The notes under the pieces: generated by a model
What the model saw: the letters and a program-made list of their open reading frames with translations, nothing else
Told to the model about the DNA's origin: nothing
The model's database searches: none
Made by a program: the position numbers and the translations under genes
Part shown: one piece after another, positions 10,081 to 18,600 of the stretch
Numbering within the stretch: the first letter of the stretch is position 1
Layout of the letters: each line of letters opens with the position of its first letter
From: Pigoraptor chileana
Lineage: Eukaryota; Opisthokonta; Filasterea
NCBI GenBank assembly: GCA_943704495.1
Contig: CALSCR010003465.1
Coordinates: 1-20,109, forward strand
Direction of reading: 5' to 3'
DNA: 20,109 nucleotides

Positions 10081-10325
10081 GTCCGCCCTCCATGGAATGG
10101 CCCGGAGAAGCTTTGATTGTCTTTTTCTTACACGCGAAATGGACGATCAATTAACAGCGCTGCAATGGGACCAATCCAATTTTGGTGACTCTTTTCACTC
10201 ACTACCACTCTCTATCAAAATTTGCGCTCGAGGGAATACTTCTAGAATGTTTCTGGAGAGGCATACAAAGAGCCTTTTGCCCCTGAGGGGTGTGTTTTTT
10301 GGTTGTTTTTGGTTGTTTTTGGTTT

Positions 10326-10446
10326 TTGTGTGTGTGAGTATGTCTGTGTGTGTGTGTGTCTGTGTGTGTCTGTGTGTGTCTGTGTGTGTGTGTGTGTGTG
10401 CGTGTGTGTGCGTGCGTGCGTGCGTGTGTGTGTACGTGTGTGTATG
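10326..10446 (+). repeat. Long (GT)n microsatellite
   Basis: About 120 bases of alternating GT with GTCTGT and GTGCGT interruptions. Open frames in both directions (Val/Cys-rich or Thr/His-rich) are repeat artefacts. Alternating purine-pyrimidine DNA of this length can adopt Z-DNA. Confidence 0.9.
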
Positions 10447-10484
10447 GGGCCGGGCCCTCGTCTTTGCATGCTGTGCGCCAACAG

Positions 10485-10493
10485 TATATATGG
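10485..10493 (+). promoter_or_regulatory. Candidate TATA box of the orphan gene
   Basis: TATATATGG lies 174 bases upstream of the ATG at 10659 and just after the GT tract. Position and sequence suit a TATA element, but nothing else supports it. Confidence 0.3.
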
Positions 10494-10658
10494 ACCGCCG
10501 GTTTGATGTCTCGTTGCTTATTCGGTTAGTATTAATGCAAGCCCGATCGACTTCAGCTGAATTCCAGCGAGGACTCGAGTGCATCCGCCTGCAAACGCTA
10601 CTCGGTCTCCATCTCCCTGCCGTGTGCTTTGTTTTCACTCTGCCAGTGGCCAGGCACA

Positions 10659-11439
10659 ATGTACCCCCAAGACAACCGGCAGCCGGCGTCATCATGCGCC
10701 TGGGAACTGGCGACACACGCCGGGTGCGACCGCAACTCGCGTAAGGTGGAAAAGGACCGCGCCCACGAAGGCGCAGAGGCAGTACCGTGGCCAAATGGGA
10801 CTGAGACGCACATATTTGGCCTCGGGGCTGTAAGCAATCAGGCGATCACATCTCACCAAATTGCTTACGATGCCATCATCAACATCAACAACGGCAACAT
10901 CAACAGCAACACAGCACGTACGACGGCCCACACTCATGCCATGGGCCAGTACGACCTCGAAATACGAGTCTTCCCATTACTAGGATTCAACGGCCAGCCT
11001 TATTTGCCGGGCACAGCACAAACCGCTCGCAGAACCAGTCACACACGGCAGCCGATGCCACCCGCACAGCCACCCCACGAGATGCATGGGGTGCAGTATG
11101 AGGGTGCGGATGTGGACGCACTCCCGTTGCAACAACAAGCGGGATTGGCGCCGCATGTGGAGCTGCCCGTGCGTGAAGTGCGTAGAATGAAGCGCCGGGC
11201 GACTAAGGATGCCGAAAAGGCGCGCCGACGCTCCCGCCGGGCCGATTTGCTATCCGTTGCGGACTGCTACGTTCCCAATGTATTCGACGGCATTGGCGGT
11301 CTCCTCCGTCGCAATGACACCGCCCACGCTGAAGCCGGCAATGTCAACATAGACGACCTGTCTATCCTCATGCATCTCGAAACGTTTTCAACGCTTGAAG
11401 ATGGAGGTATGTCCAGCATTTTAAATGGGCTGGCTTCTT

Positions 11440-11473
<34 letters not shown>

Positions 11474-11770
11474 AAATGTATGTGTGTGTATATATGTCTA
11501 TGTATACATGTGTATAAGTGAGTGTATGTGTGAGTGTCACGGCTGTGTGTGTGCAAGTGTATGTGTGTGTGTGTGTGTGTATGTATATATATATATTGTG
11601 TGTGTGTATGTGTATTTATGTACAGATGTGTGCGCGGCGTTCATCTATATTATATTGCTGCTTCAACAGTGCCGCGCAGAAGTAAGCTCAGCAGTGCCCA
11701 ATGTGTCCCGTTCAGTCGCTGACAAACTTCCTGTACGATGCTGCCTTCAGTTTTCAACAAAGTTTTTGTA
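10659..11770 (+). CDS. Unrecognised protein; first exon plus an unresolved last exon
   Basis: An open frame from the ATG at 10659 (context GCACAATG) runs to a donor GATGGAG|GTATGT, ending the exon at 11406 in phase 1. It encodes about 249 residues. The N-terminal third is rich in Asn, Thr, His and Ala. A proline-rich stretch follows, then a strongly basic segment near 11180-11250 (VRRMKRRATKDAEK, ARRRSRRADLL), which looks like a nuclear localisation or nucleic-acid-binding patch. An acidic/hydrophobic end contains DDLSILMHLETFSTLEDG. The intron begins with a long GT tract. Phase-compatible acceptors follow near 11670, 11695, 11720 and 11755, each giving a short C-terminus of about 15-25 residues, so the true end is uncertain. 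I recognise no family. Codon use looks like that of the neighbouring real exons. A more upstream start exon cannot be excluded. Confidence 0.5.
11442..11640 (+). repeat. GT-rich microsatellite with TA core in the orphan-gene intron
   Basis: Begins 35 bases after the proposed donor. It runs as (GT)n with TGTA interruptions and a TATATATATAT core near 11584-11596. It is TG-rich in the sense of the gene. Confidence 0.85.
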
Positions 11771-11850
11771 AATGTACCTTTTTATTTGGTCTAATCTAAT
11801 CGGATCGGGACCGCCAGTACAGTCACCGAAAGTGCCGATAATCAAAATTC

Positions 11851-11928
11851 AGTTGCAGACGGTCCTAATGATGTCATCATTCGGCTTACGGTGATGGCAG
11901 ACTCTAATCTCCGTAACCGACTGCAACT
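11851..11928 (+). other. Nested inverted repeats that could fold as a three-way junction
   Basis: The outer arms AGTTGCAGACGGT (11851-11863) and ACCGACTGCAACT (11916-11928) pair with one mismatch. Inside are the hairpin AATGAT-GTC-ATCATT (11867-11881) and a second stem, TACGG-type (11887-11891) with CCGTA (11911-11915). It could be a structured RNA, a cruciform or chance. It does not resemble a tRNA. Confidence 0.35.
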
Positions 11929-12068
11929 AATCTAGACTGAGTTCTTATGTTGTAGTGACTTTAACGACTGGCTGACAGCGCTGCGCTAAGTTTAGTTAGG
12001 TTTGTTTAACAGACATTAACCCACGCAGTTCTACCGACACTGTTACTCGGCGTGTTACTCAAGGGCAG

Positions 12069-12078
12069 ATCACGTGAT
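12069..12078 (+). promoter_or_regulatory. ATCACGTGAT palindrome (E-box type)
   Basis: A perfect 10-base palindrome around CACGTG, about 245 bases before the PIG-U start. CACGTG is bound by bHLH and some bZIP factors. TCACGTGA recurs at 6557, 8905 and 14818 in this window. Confidence 0.35.
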
Positions 12079-12321
12079 ACGGTTCTCGCGTTCAGTGCGA
12101 CTCGCAGATTTTACAGTAGTTCGTTCTCTGAATGTGTAGATTTACAGCACGGCAGTGGCATCTTTCCTCTCCATTGTAATATGAATGTGTGCACATGAGC
12201 ACTGTGTGTAGTGTTGGATTGTTTCATATGCCCGAGGGAATTGTTTTTGTTTTGGGACGAAGCGCTAATTTCTGATAATGTGCTGGCGGCTTCATTGACC
12301 ATTTGCGTGGAGGGATCAAAA

Positions 12322-14649
12322 ATGGCGTCGTCGTTTGTCCGAGGAATGGCCTGGCCATGCGTGTGGGCGTTCATACTGAGAGTGCTTCTTTTCATGATTG
12401 GGATGCACGATTACCTTGGCGACCGAATAGAGTTTTCAACGCCCGCCACAAGCGCAAAAAGAGTGCGCGAGGTGGGTCTCACCCATGCCGTTGCAAGATC
12501 TCACTTTGTCTCTTCTCTCGCCACTTGGGCCGGGGGTTTTCTTTCTTGCGCATGCACGCGCCTCTGTGCATGTTGCATGGGCCCTTGCATGCACGCGCCT
12601 CTGTGCATGTTGCATGGGCCCTTGCATCCACACTTGGACCACATGACTCCCCGCTTCGAATCACTTTCCCCAAGTAAGCCATTAGACCGAGTGACCAGTT
12701 GTGTTTACTCATGTGATATGGATGCGTCTCTTCTGTATCTTTTCCAACAGGGCGTGTTCCTCAGGCAGCAAGGCATCTCGCCCTACTCTGGGGGCACTGT
12801 GCACGCGACGCCGCTTGTCCTCGGCGCCTTTTCCGTTGCGGACTGTGTGGGTGGCACGTGGGCAATCTACACTCTCTATGCGTTCTGCGACGTGCTCGTG
12901 GGAGTCTGCTTATACCGCATTGCAAAACAGTTCAGACTGTCCGCCAAAAGAGCCGAATCCGACGACCGCGCGTCTTATCACACTGATGTCAGCGACGATA
13001 TTCTGATGCCCCGTGAAGACGACGATGGTTATGCCCGTCGTGTTGCGTGCATGTACCTGTACAACCCGATTGTAGTTGCGGGATGCATCTCCCTGTCGAC
13101 CGCGCTGTTCACGAACACCGCGCTCGCCGTGGCACTGGCAGCAGCGTGCACGGGCCACGCATTTGTCGTCGGTGTCGCGTGTGCGATGATGGCGAGTGAA
13201 TCGCTCCATCTCGTTGTGCTTTGGCCCGCCATTGCGCTTGTCGCTGCCGTGGGGCCTGTCACTCGGCTGTCTGCGCCGCACCGGCATGCGTGGACGCGGA
13301 TGGCATGCACAAGAATGTTCACGTGTGTTGCGGGTCTTGCGGCTGCGTCTTGTGCGCTCGTGTGGTGGTCGTGGGTTGCCGCCGGCGGCACGTGGGATGG
13401 AGTGCACGCAACACATGGTTTTGCGTGAGTGTTTCTCTTTCTACATGTGTGGAGTCCATGGGCGCAGCGCCTAAGACACTCAATTGAATCCCACATCTGT
13501 TTCTGCATGTGTGCATCCGAGCATTGATTTGTACCTTGTGCAATGCGCGCATCGCTCACATGTGCGTGCGCGTGTGCATGTGTGCGTGTGTGTGTGTGTG
13601 TGTGTGTATGTGTGCGTGCGCGCGTGTGTGTGTGTGTGTGTGTTTGTTTTACCTACATGCATGTGGGAATCTGTCGAGCAGGCTTCGCGTCGACGACCTT
13701 ACTCCCAACATCGGACTGTATTGGTACTTTTTTGTCGAAATATTCGACCATTTTCGCTCCTTTTTCCTTGGAGTCTTCCACCTTCACGCGTTTATTTACG
13801 CTGCAATGCTGACCCCGCGATTACAGTGAGTGGACACCGCACGCACGCAAACGCACGCACACACACACGCACACAGATACACACTTTTTGTAAATATATG
13901 TGTGTATATCTCCGACATTCACTCACACTACGCCGTTACTTCTTATCAGTCTGAGCTCAGCTTGCGTCACATATGTGTGGGTTTGCGTACGACTTGTGCG
14001 GCATGTGCCTTCTATTTGTGGTATTCGTTGGACTCACACTGCCAAATACGGACATGCAGGCAACACCCCCTCTTTCTATCTGTGGTACTGCTTGGACTTG
14101 TGACGACGTTTAAGCCGTACACTTCTGTGGTCGACATCGCCTTCTACGCGTCCTTTCTGCCTGTGTTCTCCCACGTGTTCAGATGTGGGTATCAGCATAC
14201 TTAGCGTGCGCATGCGTGTGGCGATCGTGGGCACAATTGTGGTGTGTTTATAATTTTGAGCAGTGCTGGTATGCTACAATCTGATGACCATTCTGTTGCG
14301 TTTTCATCGAATCCATAGAGGTGACTAACCTGACCCAACCGCTACCTCCAAACACACACACACGCACACACACACACACACACAATGCAATCAATGTCCA
14401 GACATGCGAACGCTGTTTGTCTCTGTGAACCTCTTCTTGTTTGCGGGTATGCTGGGTCCTTCGTTCCTCTACCTGTGGATGTCGACGTCTGCCGGCAACG
14501 CCAACTTCTTCTTTGCGGCGACCATACTCATCGCCGCCGCCAATTTTCTTTTGCTGAGCGACATTACATATGCGGTTATTCGGAGGGACTGGGACCTGCT
14601 CAATGGGCCCCTCACGCCAGTCACGTGGCGCGTCCTGCTATCGTCATGA
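12322..14649 (+). CDS. PIGU: PIG-U, GPI transamidase complex subunit
   Basis: Predicted exons: 12322-12471, 12751-13424, 13682-13825, 14060-14184 and 14402-14649, giving 446 residues, close to the roughly 435 of animal PIG-U. Junction phases are 0, 2, 2, 1, and every join restores a family motif: SAKRVRE-GVFLRQQGISPYSGG, HGFA-LRVDDLTPNIGLYWYFF, LQ-QHPLF and VFRY-MRTLFV. The start ATG lies in AAAAATGG; upstream in-frame codons offer only a GTG. The protein is strongly hydrophobic throughout, with multiple membrane segments, an N-terminal signal-anchor-like helix and the conserved DLTPNIG-YWYFF-E-F block. PIG-U works in the ER membrane with PIG-K, GPAA1, PIG-S and PIG-T to attach GPI anchors to proteins. 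The residue-level resemblance is recalled from the family, not computed. Confidence 0.95.
12472..12750 (+). other. Intron 1 of PIG-U with a perfect 37-base duplication
   Basis: Donor GCGAG|GTGGGT and acceptor CCAACAG|GGCGTG, 279 bases. Two identical 37-base units lie head to tail at 12550-12586 and 12587-12623, each containing GCATGCACGCG and TGCATGGGCCC. The lack of differences points to a recent duplication. Confidence 0.9.
13425..13681 (+). other. Intron 2 of PIG-U with GT microsatellite
   Basis: Donor TTTTGC|GTGAGT and acceptor CGAGCAG|GCTTCG, 257 bases, phase 2. An interrupted GT tract occupies about 13560-13645, ending about 36 bases before the acceptor. Confidence 0.88.
13826..14059 (+). 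other. Intron 3 of PIG-U with CA microsatellite near the donor
   Basis: Donor TTACA|GTGAGT and acceptor CATGCAG|GCAACA, 234 bases. A CA/CACG tract lies at about 13838-13880, right after the donor. Confidence 0.88.
14185..14401 (+). other. Intron 4 of PIG-U with CA microsatellite near the acceptor
   Basis: Donor CAGAT|GTGGGT and acceptor TGTCCAG|ACATG, 217 bases, phase 1. A CA tract at about 14351-14384 stands where a pyrimidine tract would be expected. Confidence 0.85.
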
Positions 14650-14839
14650 TGGCGGTGTTACTCGTGTTATTGCGCGTGTGGTTTTGCCGCTTCGTATGCA
14701 GTGCAAAAACGAATAACAAAACAGAGCTGTACAATAGAGGGCATTTACTCCCCCGGAGGGATTCGCGTCATCACAGCGAGGGTCACGTGGACCCCGTATA
14801 TGGAACGTAGGTCAACATCACGTGACGTGATGAAATGTG
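14650..14839. other. Convergent spacer between PIG-U and the NEK9-like gene
   Basis: Only 190 bases separate the two stop codons, so both 3' UTRs and polyadenylation signals must fit here or overlap. No AATAAA is visible on either strand. CACGTG occurs at about 14785 and within CATCACGTGACGTGATG (14816-14832), a palindrome with 8-base arms around one central base. Confidence 0.7.
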
Positions 14840-15625
14840 TCACATTAAAGTGCAGACAGAACTTCGCATCTTCGTTTCTTGCTGCTCTTGCTTGTCGCGG
14901 AGTGCACGTAGCTGCTCCTGAAGCGCGCGCACCATGTCGTTGTTCTCGGTGAATGCTTCGGTTTGCTGTGCATTGTGTTGTCGTCAGAAAAGCAAAGTTT
15001 GATGGCTGTTAGATATACTGAAGGGACTGCAGACACGGCGATGGATGGTGGATGCCATGAGCACACACACATACACACACAAAGCACACACAAGCACATC
15101 CAGCCAGCCCACCCTTGCGAGTGCCAACTTCAAGTCGGATATTTCGTTCTTCAAACGCGCTTCCGTCACACGCGCCACTTCGTCGTGCATCGAGGGGCTT
15201 CCAGGCAGCCCACGTGACGCCGCCGCGACCGAGGGCGACTGGATGGGGACTGGCGCAAGGTGCGTCGGTGGTGCCGGTGTGGGGGCGAGCGCGCCGCCGC
15301 TTCCAATGGCATTGTGGATGAGGCGTGTGCGTTGGTCGGCGGTGACCACGGGAGGCAGTATCGGTGGCGGCTGCGAGTGAAGCAGGGGTCGAGCATGGGA
15401 GTTAGCGTGTGGCTTCTTGCATCATCCTTAGGGAAGCAATGCCAGAGAGGAAAACTGACATGCTCGTGATGCGTTCAAGCGCACAAGCACACACACATAA
15501 ACACATACACACACGCGCATACAAGCACGTAACAAGCACATATACACACATACAAGCACACATATGCACACACACACACGCATGCAAGCACACATGCACA
15601 CATACATATACGCATACACACACAC

Positions 15626-15656
<31 letters not shown>

Positions 15657-18600
15657 CAAGCAAACACATACAAGCACACAAGCACATACATATACATGTA
15701 TGCACACAGCCCAGCACCCACACCAACACACCTTTGCTCCCCTTTCTGCCTCCCGCATTTCGCTTTCGAGACGCTGTTGCAGCTCCATCGACCGCAGTTT
15801 GTATTCGCGCAGCTCTTGTTCTTGCTGCGATGTGCAACGGCAAGACAATTACGCCTCAGTACTCCCACATGCACTCTCATCCAACAAGGCACTCACACAC
15901 AAATAGCCAACACTTGAATTCTGCTGACCACACCAATGCACCCAATCAATCCAATGCAACCACCAATGGACCACACCACACTCAGCCTGCAACAAACACC
16001 AACGCCGATAGACGTCCATCCTAAAGAGATCTCGTCAGAGCATGCTCACCTGCTCATAACGCCGCCGAAATTCGTCGATCTCAACCTTCATTTTGGTCTG
16101 CGCTTCCTCCTGCTTCTGCTGGGCCTCGACAATCTGCGCCAGTGTGCACCCAATGTGGAAGGGGAAAGGGGTCAATAGCTATTCTTGGGCCTTGGCATCC
16201 ATGCCCTCTCTGTCCATCTCCACATTAGGAAAGAGTGGTCACGAAATACACACACGGCGCACCTTATTCCGCTCATCGCGGCGAGCGCTACGACGCATTT
16301 CGCGCGCCTCTTCCTTCTCCTTTGCATTCTTCCGCTGCTTCTTGGGCGTCTGCACGCAGCAACGCATGAATTGCGTTGGTGTGATGAGGTGTGGTGTGCG
16401 CGGGTAGCATGCCGTGTGAGCACGGGCCTTGCACAGAACGACAGCGGATGTCCACAGCAAACAGATTGAACGCTAGTGCCAACAAAGCGCCCAACGACAA
16501 TGATGAACGCACGCTTGGCACACAAACACCCCACCATCCCCCTACAAAAGAAACGAAGAAAAACAGAAAACAGCAATGCGCAACAGCGTCCAAGTGACCA
16601 GCGGCCGCACCTGCCCATCGCTCTTGCGCTTGTCACGCTCCTTGTCCTTGCGCTGCCCCTTCCCGGACCGCACACGGCCGTCGACATTCTCCGCCCCGGA
16701 TGTCGCTCCGTCGCCATTGTGCGTGTCCGTCATGGACGAAGAGTGCTTGCCTGTGTTGCCGCTGTTGGCCAGGTTTGCAAAACTGCCACCACCCGCCTTC
16801 GCTGCCGCAATACCCGCCGACGTCGCGCTCTTGTTCATTGCGTTGGACGACGCCGTTGCAGAGGCGTACAGCGCCGCAAATTGGGCATCCGCAGGTCCGG
16901 GGGTCGATCCCGCCATCCCACCCGAAGACGGATTGCTGCTGCGCGTGCTTGTGCTTGCATTCAGGCTGCCGAGGCGCTCTTCCGCCGCCGTCAAGTGGGC
17001 CTCGCCGTCGGCCTCCGGAAGCAGCTCGCTCGACGACGGCACTTTCGGTGCCATTTGAGCTTGAATCTGCATCATTTGTTGGCGCGCGCGCGCACTTGAC
17101 GACAGGACGCTCGAGCTGCTCGTGCCGCTGCTTCCACTGCCGTCGCCCATGCTCTCGCGACCCGCCGACCCGCCCAGGTTCGCAAGCTCCTTTGCAATCT
17201 CAAAGTCAAGGTCATTCTCCATCATTGCGGCCATCTCGGCGGCTATCTGATCCGACTCGGCGCCGGAGTCCATGTTGCTGCCGTCGGAATCGCCACTTGC
17301 CCCATAGTCACCCGGCGCACCCGACCCGCGGTACTCGACCCGCGCGTCGTGTTGGTCCCGTGCGTCCCGCGAGTCGTAGTCATGCACGTGTGACTGAGAC
17401 CTCGACCTCGCAACAGACGACTGCGACGCCGAGCGCGAGGCCACCAGTCCCTGCGACGACGACCGCATCTGTGCGCCGGGCGCGCTCGCCGAGAGTGCCA
17501 CGTGCGAGACGCTTTGCGCGAGAAGAGGGTCCAAGGGCGGCGCATCCTCGGCGTTCTCCATCTCCGACTTGAGCCAGTCGGGGACATTTGCGTCGTCGGG
17601 GCCAATATCGCCTATGCTGGCGCTGGATCCGCTGCTTCCGCGTCGCACGTACCCGCTCGAGTGCGCACTCACGGCGCCATCCTCATCGCCAGAGCGGTTG
17701 CCCGCACTGCGCGCACGCGAGGCACGACGTCCAGAGGCAGGCGCGCTCCCCGATCGCTCCTTGCGTGGGTTGCGTGGGGTCACCTCGGGTGCCTAATGTA
17801 GCCCATTTTTTGTTATTGTTGTTGTTGTCGTTGTTGTACGAAAAGATGTCTCCCTATTAGCCTTTGGCGGTTTGCATTTCAATGGCATGCACGCACACAC
17901 ACGTCGACGTAAATGCACGCCTATCATTCCCATCTTGGTCATCCGACAAGCAGACACATGCACATGCAAACCCCCACCCACCTCAATCTCAAGGACCATA
18001 ATGCCGCCTGCGTTTGCGCACGCCAGTGCATTGACACCGAGTGCCGATTCCGTCGGGAGAGTGATTTGCACTGGGAGATAGTGGTCCGTCACCTTGCCGG
18101 TGCACAGCCGCCCGTCGTCCCCCCGCCCCCACGAGTACACCTCGTTTGTATATGTCACACCAATCGTGAACATCGACCCGCACGCAACTGCCTTTAGCTT
18201 CTTCTCGTACAGCGCCTTGACCACAATGGGCACGTCCCGGGCCTTGGTCGTCCCGTCGCCCAGCTGCCCCTCGCGGTTGCAACCAAACATGTAGCAGCAC
18301 CCTGAGTCACACAAGACTGCGCTGTGCGACTGCCCGAGGGCAACCGCGGTCACCCGGTGCTTGTTGAGTATCTTGACAGGCGCGAGGCTCTTGGCGGCTA
18401 TCACGGCGCGGTTGAGCACGTGCTTGCGCTGCATGAGAAAGCCAAAGCGCGAATTGAGAGCGAGCTTGTTGTCCTCGTTGTTTCCGCACGCAAGCAGACG
18501 ACCCATGTCCGTAATCACCATCGTCCCGTCGACGCCGCAAATCACCGTTTTGGGTGTGTATCCTGCGCACGTGACGTCCAAAGAGGAGTGTGTGAATGAG

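Larger units (their letters stand above)
9113..10658 (+). other. Spacer between the histidine kinase and the orphan gene
   Basis: It contains the kinase 3' UTR, a C-rich run (about 9119-9160), a group of bZIP-type motifs (9547-10080), a CA tract (about 10000-10052) and a long GT tract (about 10326-10446). Overlapping open frames exist on both strands at 9447-10075 (up to about 170 codons). None has a recognisable domain, and I do not call them genes. No AATAAA was seen just after the kinase stop. Confidence 0.55.
11771..12321 (+). other. Spacer upstream of PIG-U
   Basis: About 550 bases with no coding signal and no microsatellite. It holds a segment of nested inverted repeats (11851-11928) and an ATCACGTGAT palindrome at 12069-12078. 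It should include the 3' end of the orphan gene and the PIG-U promoter. Confidence 0.6.

Noticed and set aside
10195-10794. Long Thr/His-rich and Val/Cys-rich open frames over GT/CA tracts, here and at 3075-3329, 11442-11722, 13480-13662 and 15402-15906
   Set aside because: They are stop-free because CACACA and GTGTGT repeats lack stop codons. There are no family motifs, and several lie inside introns of well-supported genes.
11160-11260. bZIP DNA-binding domain in the orphan protein
   Set aside because: The basic stretch resembles one, but the conserved Asn and the correct Arg/Ser spacing are missing, and no leucine heptads follow; a proline and glycines come soon after.
14281-14287. CTGATGA, possible hammerhead ribozyme core (another at about 9456)
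   Set aside because: No matching GAAA segment with a flanking stem was found at the needed distance in either place.
15058-15715. Regular short repeats that could suggest a CRISPR-like array
   Set aside because: They are simple dinucleotide tracts without unique spacers, in introns of a eukaryotic gene.
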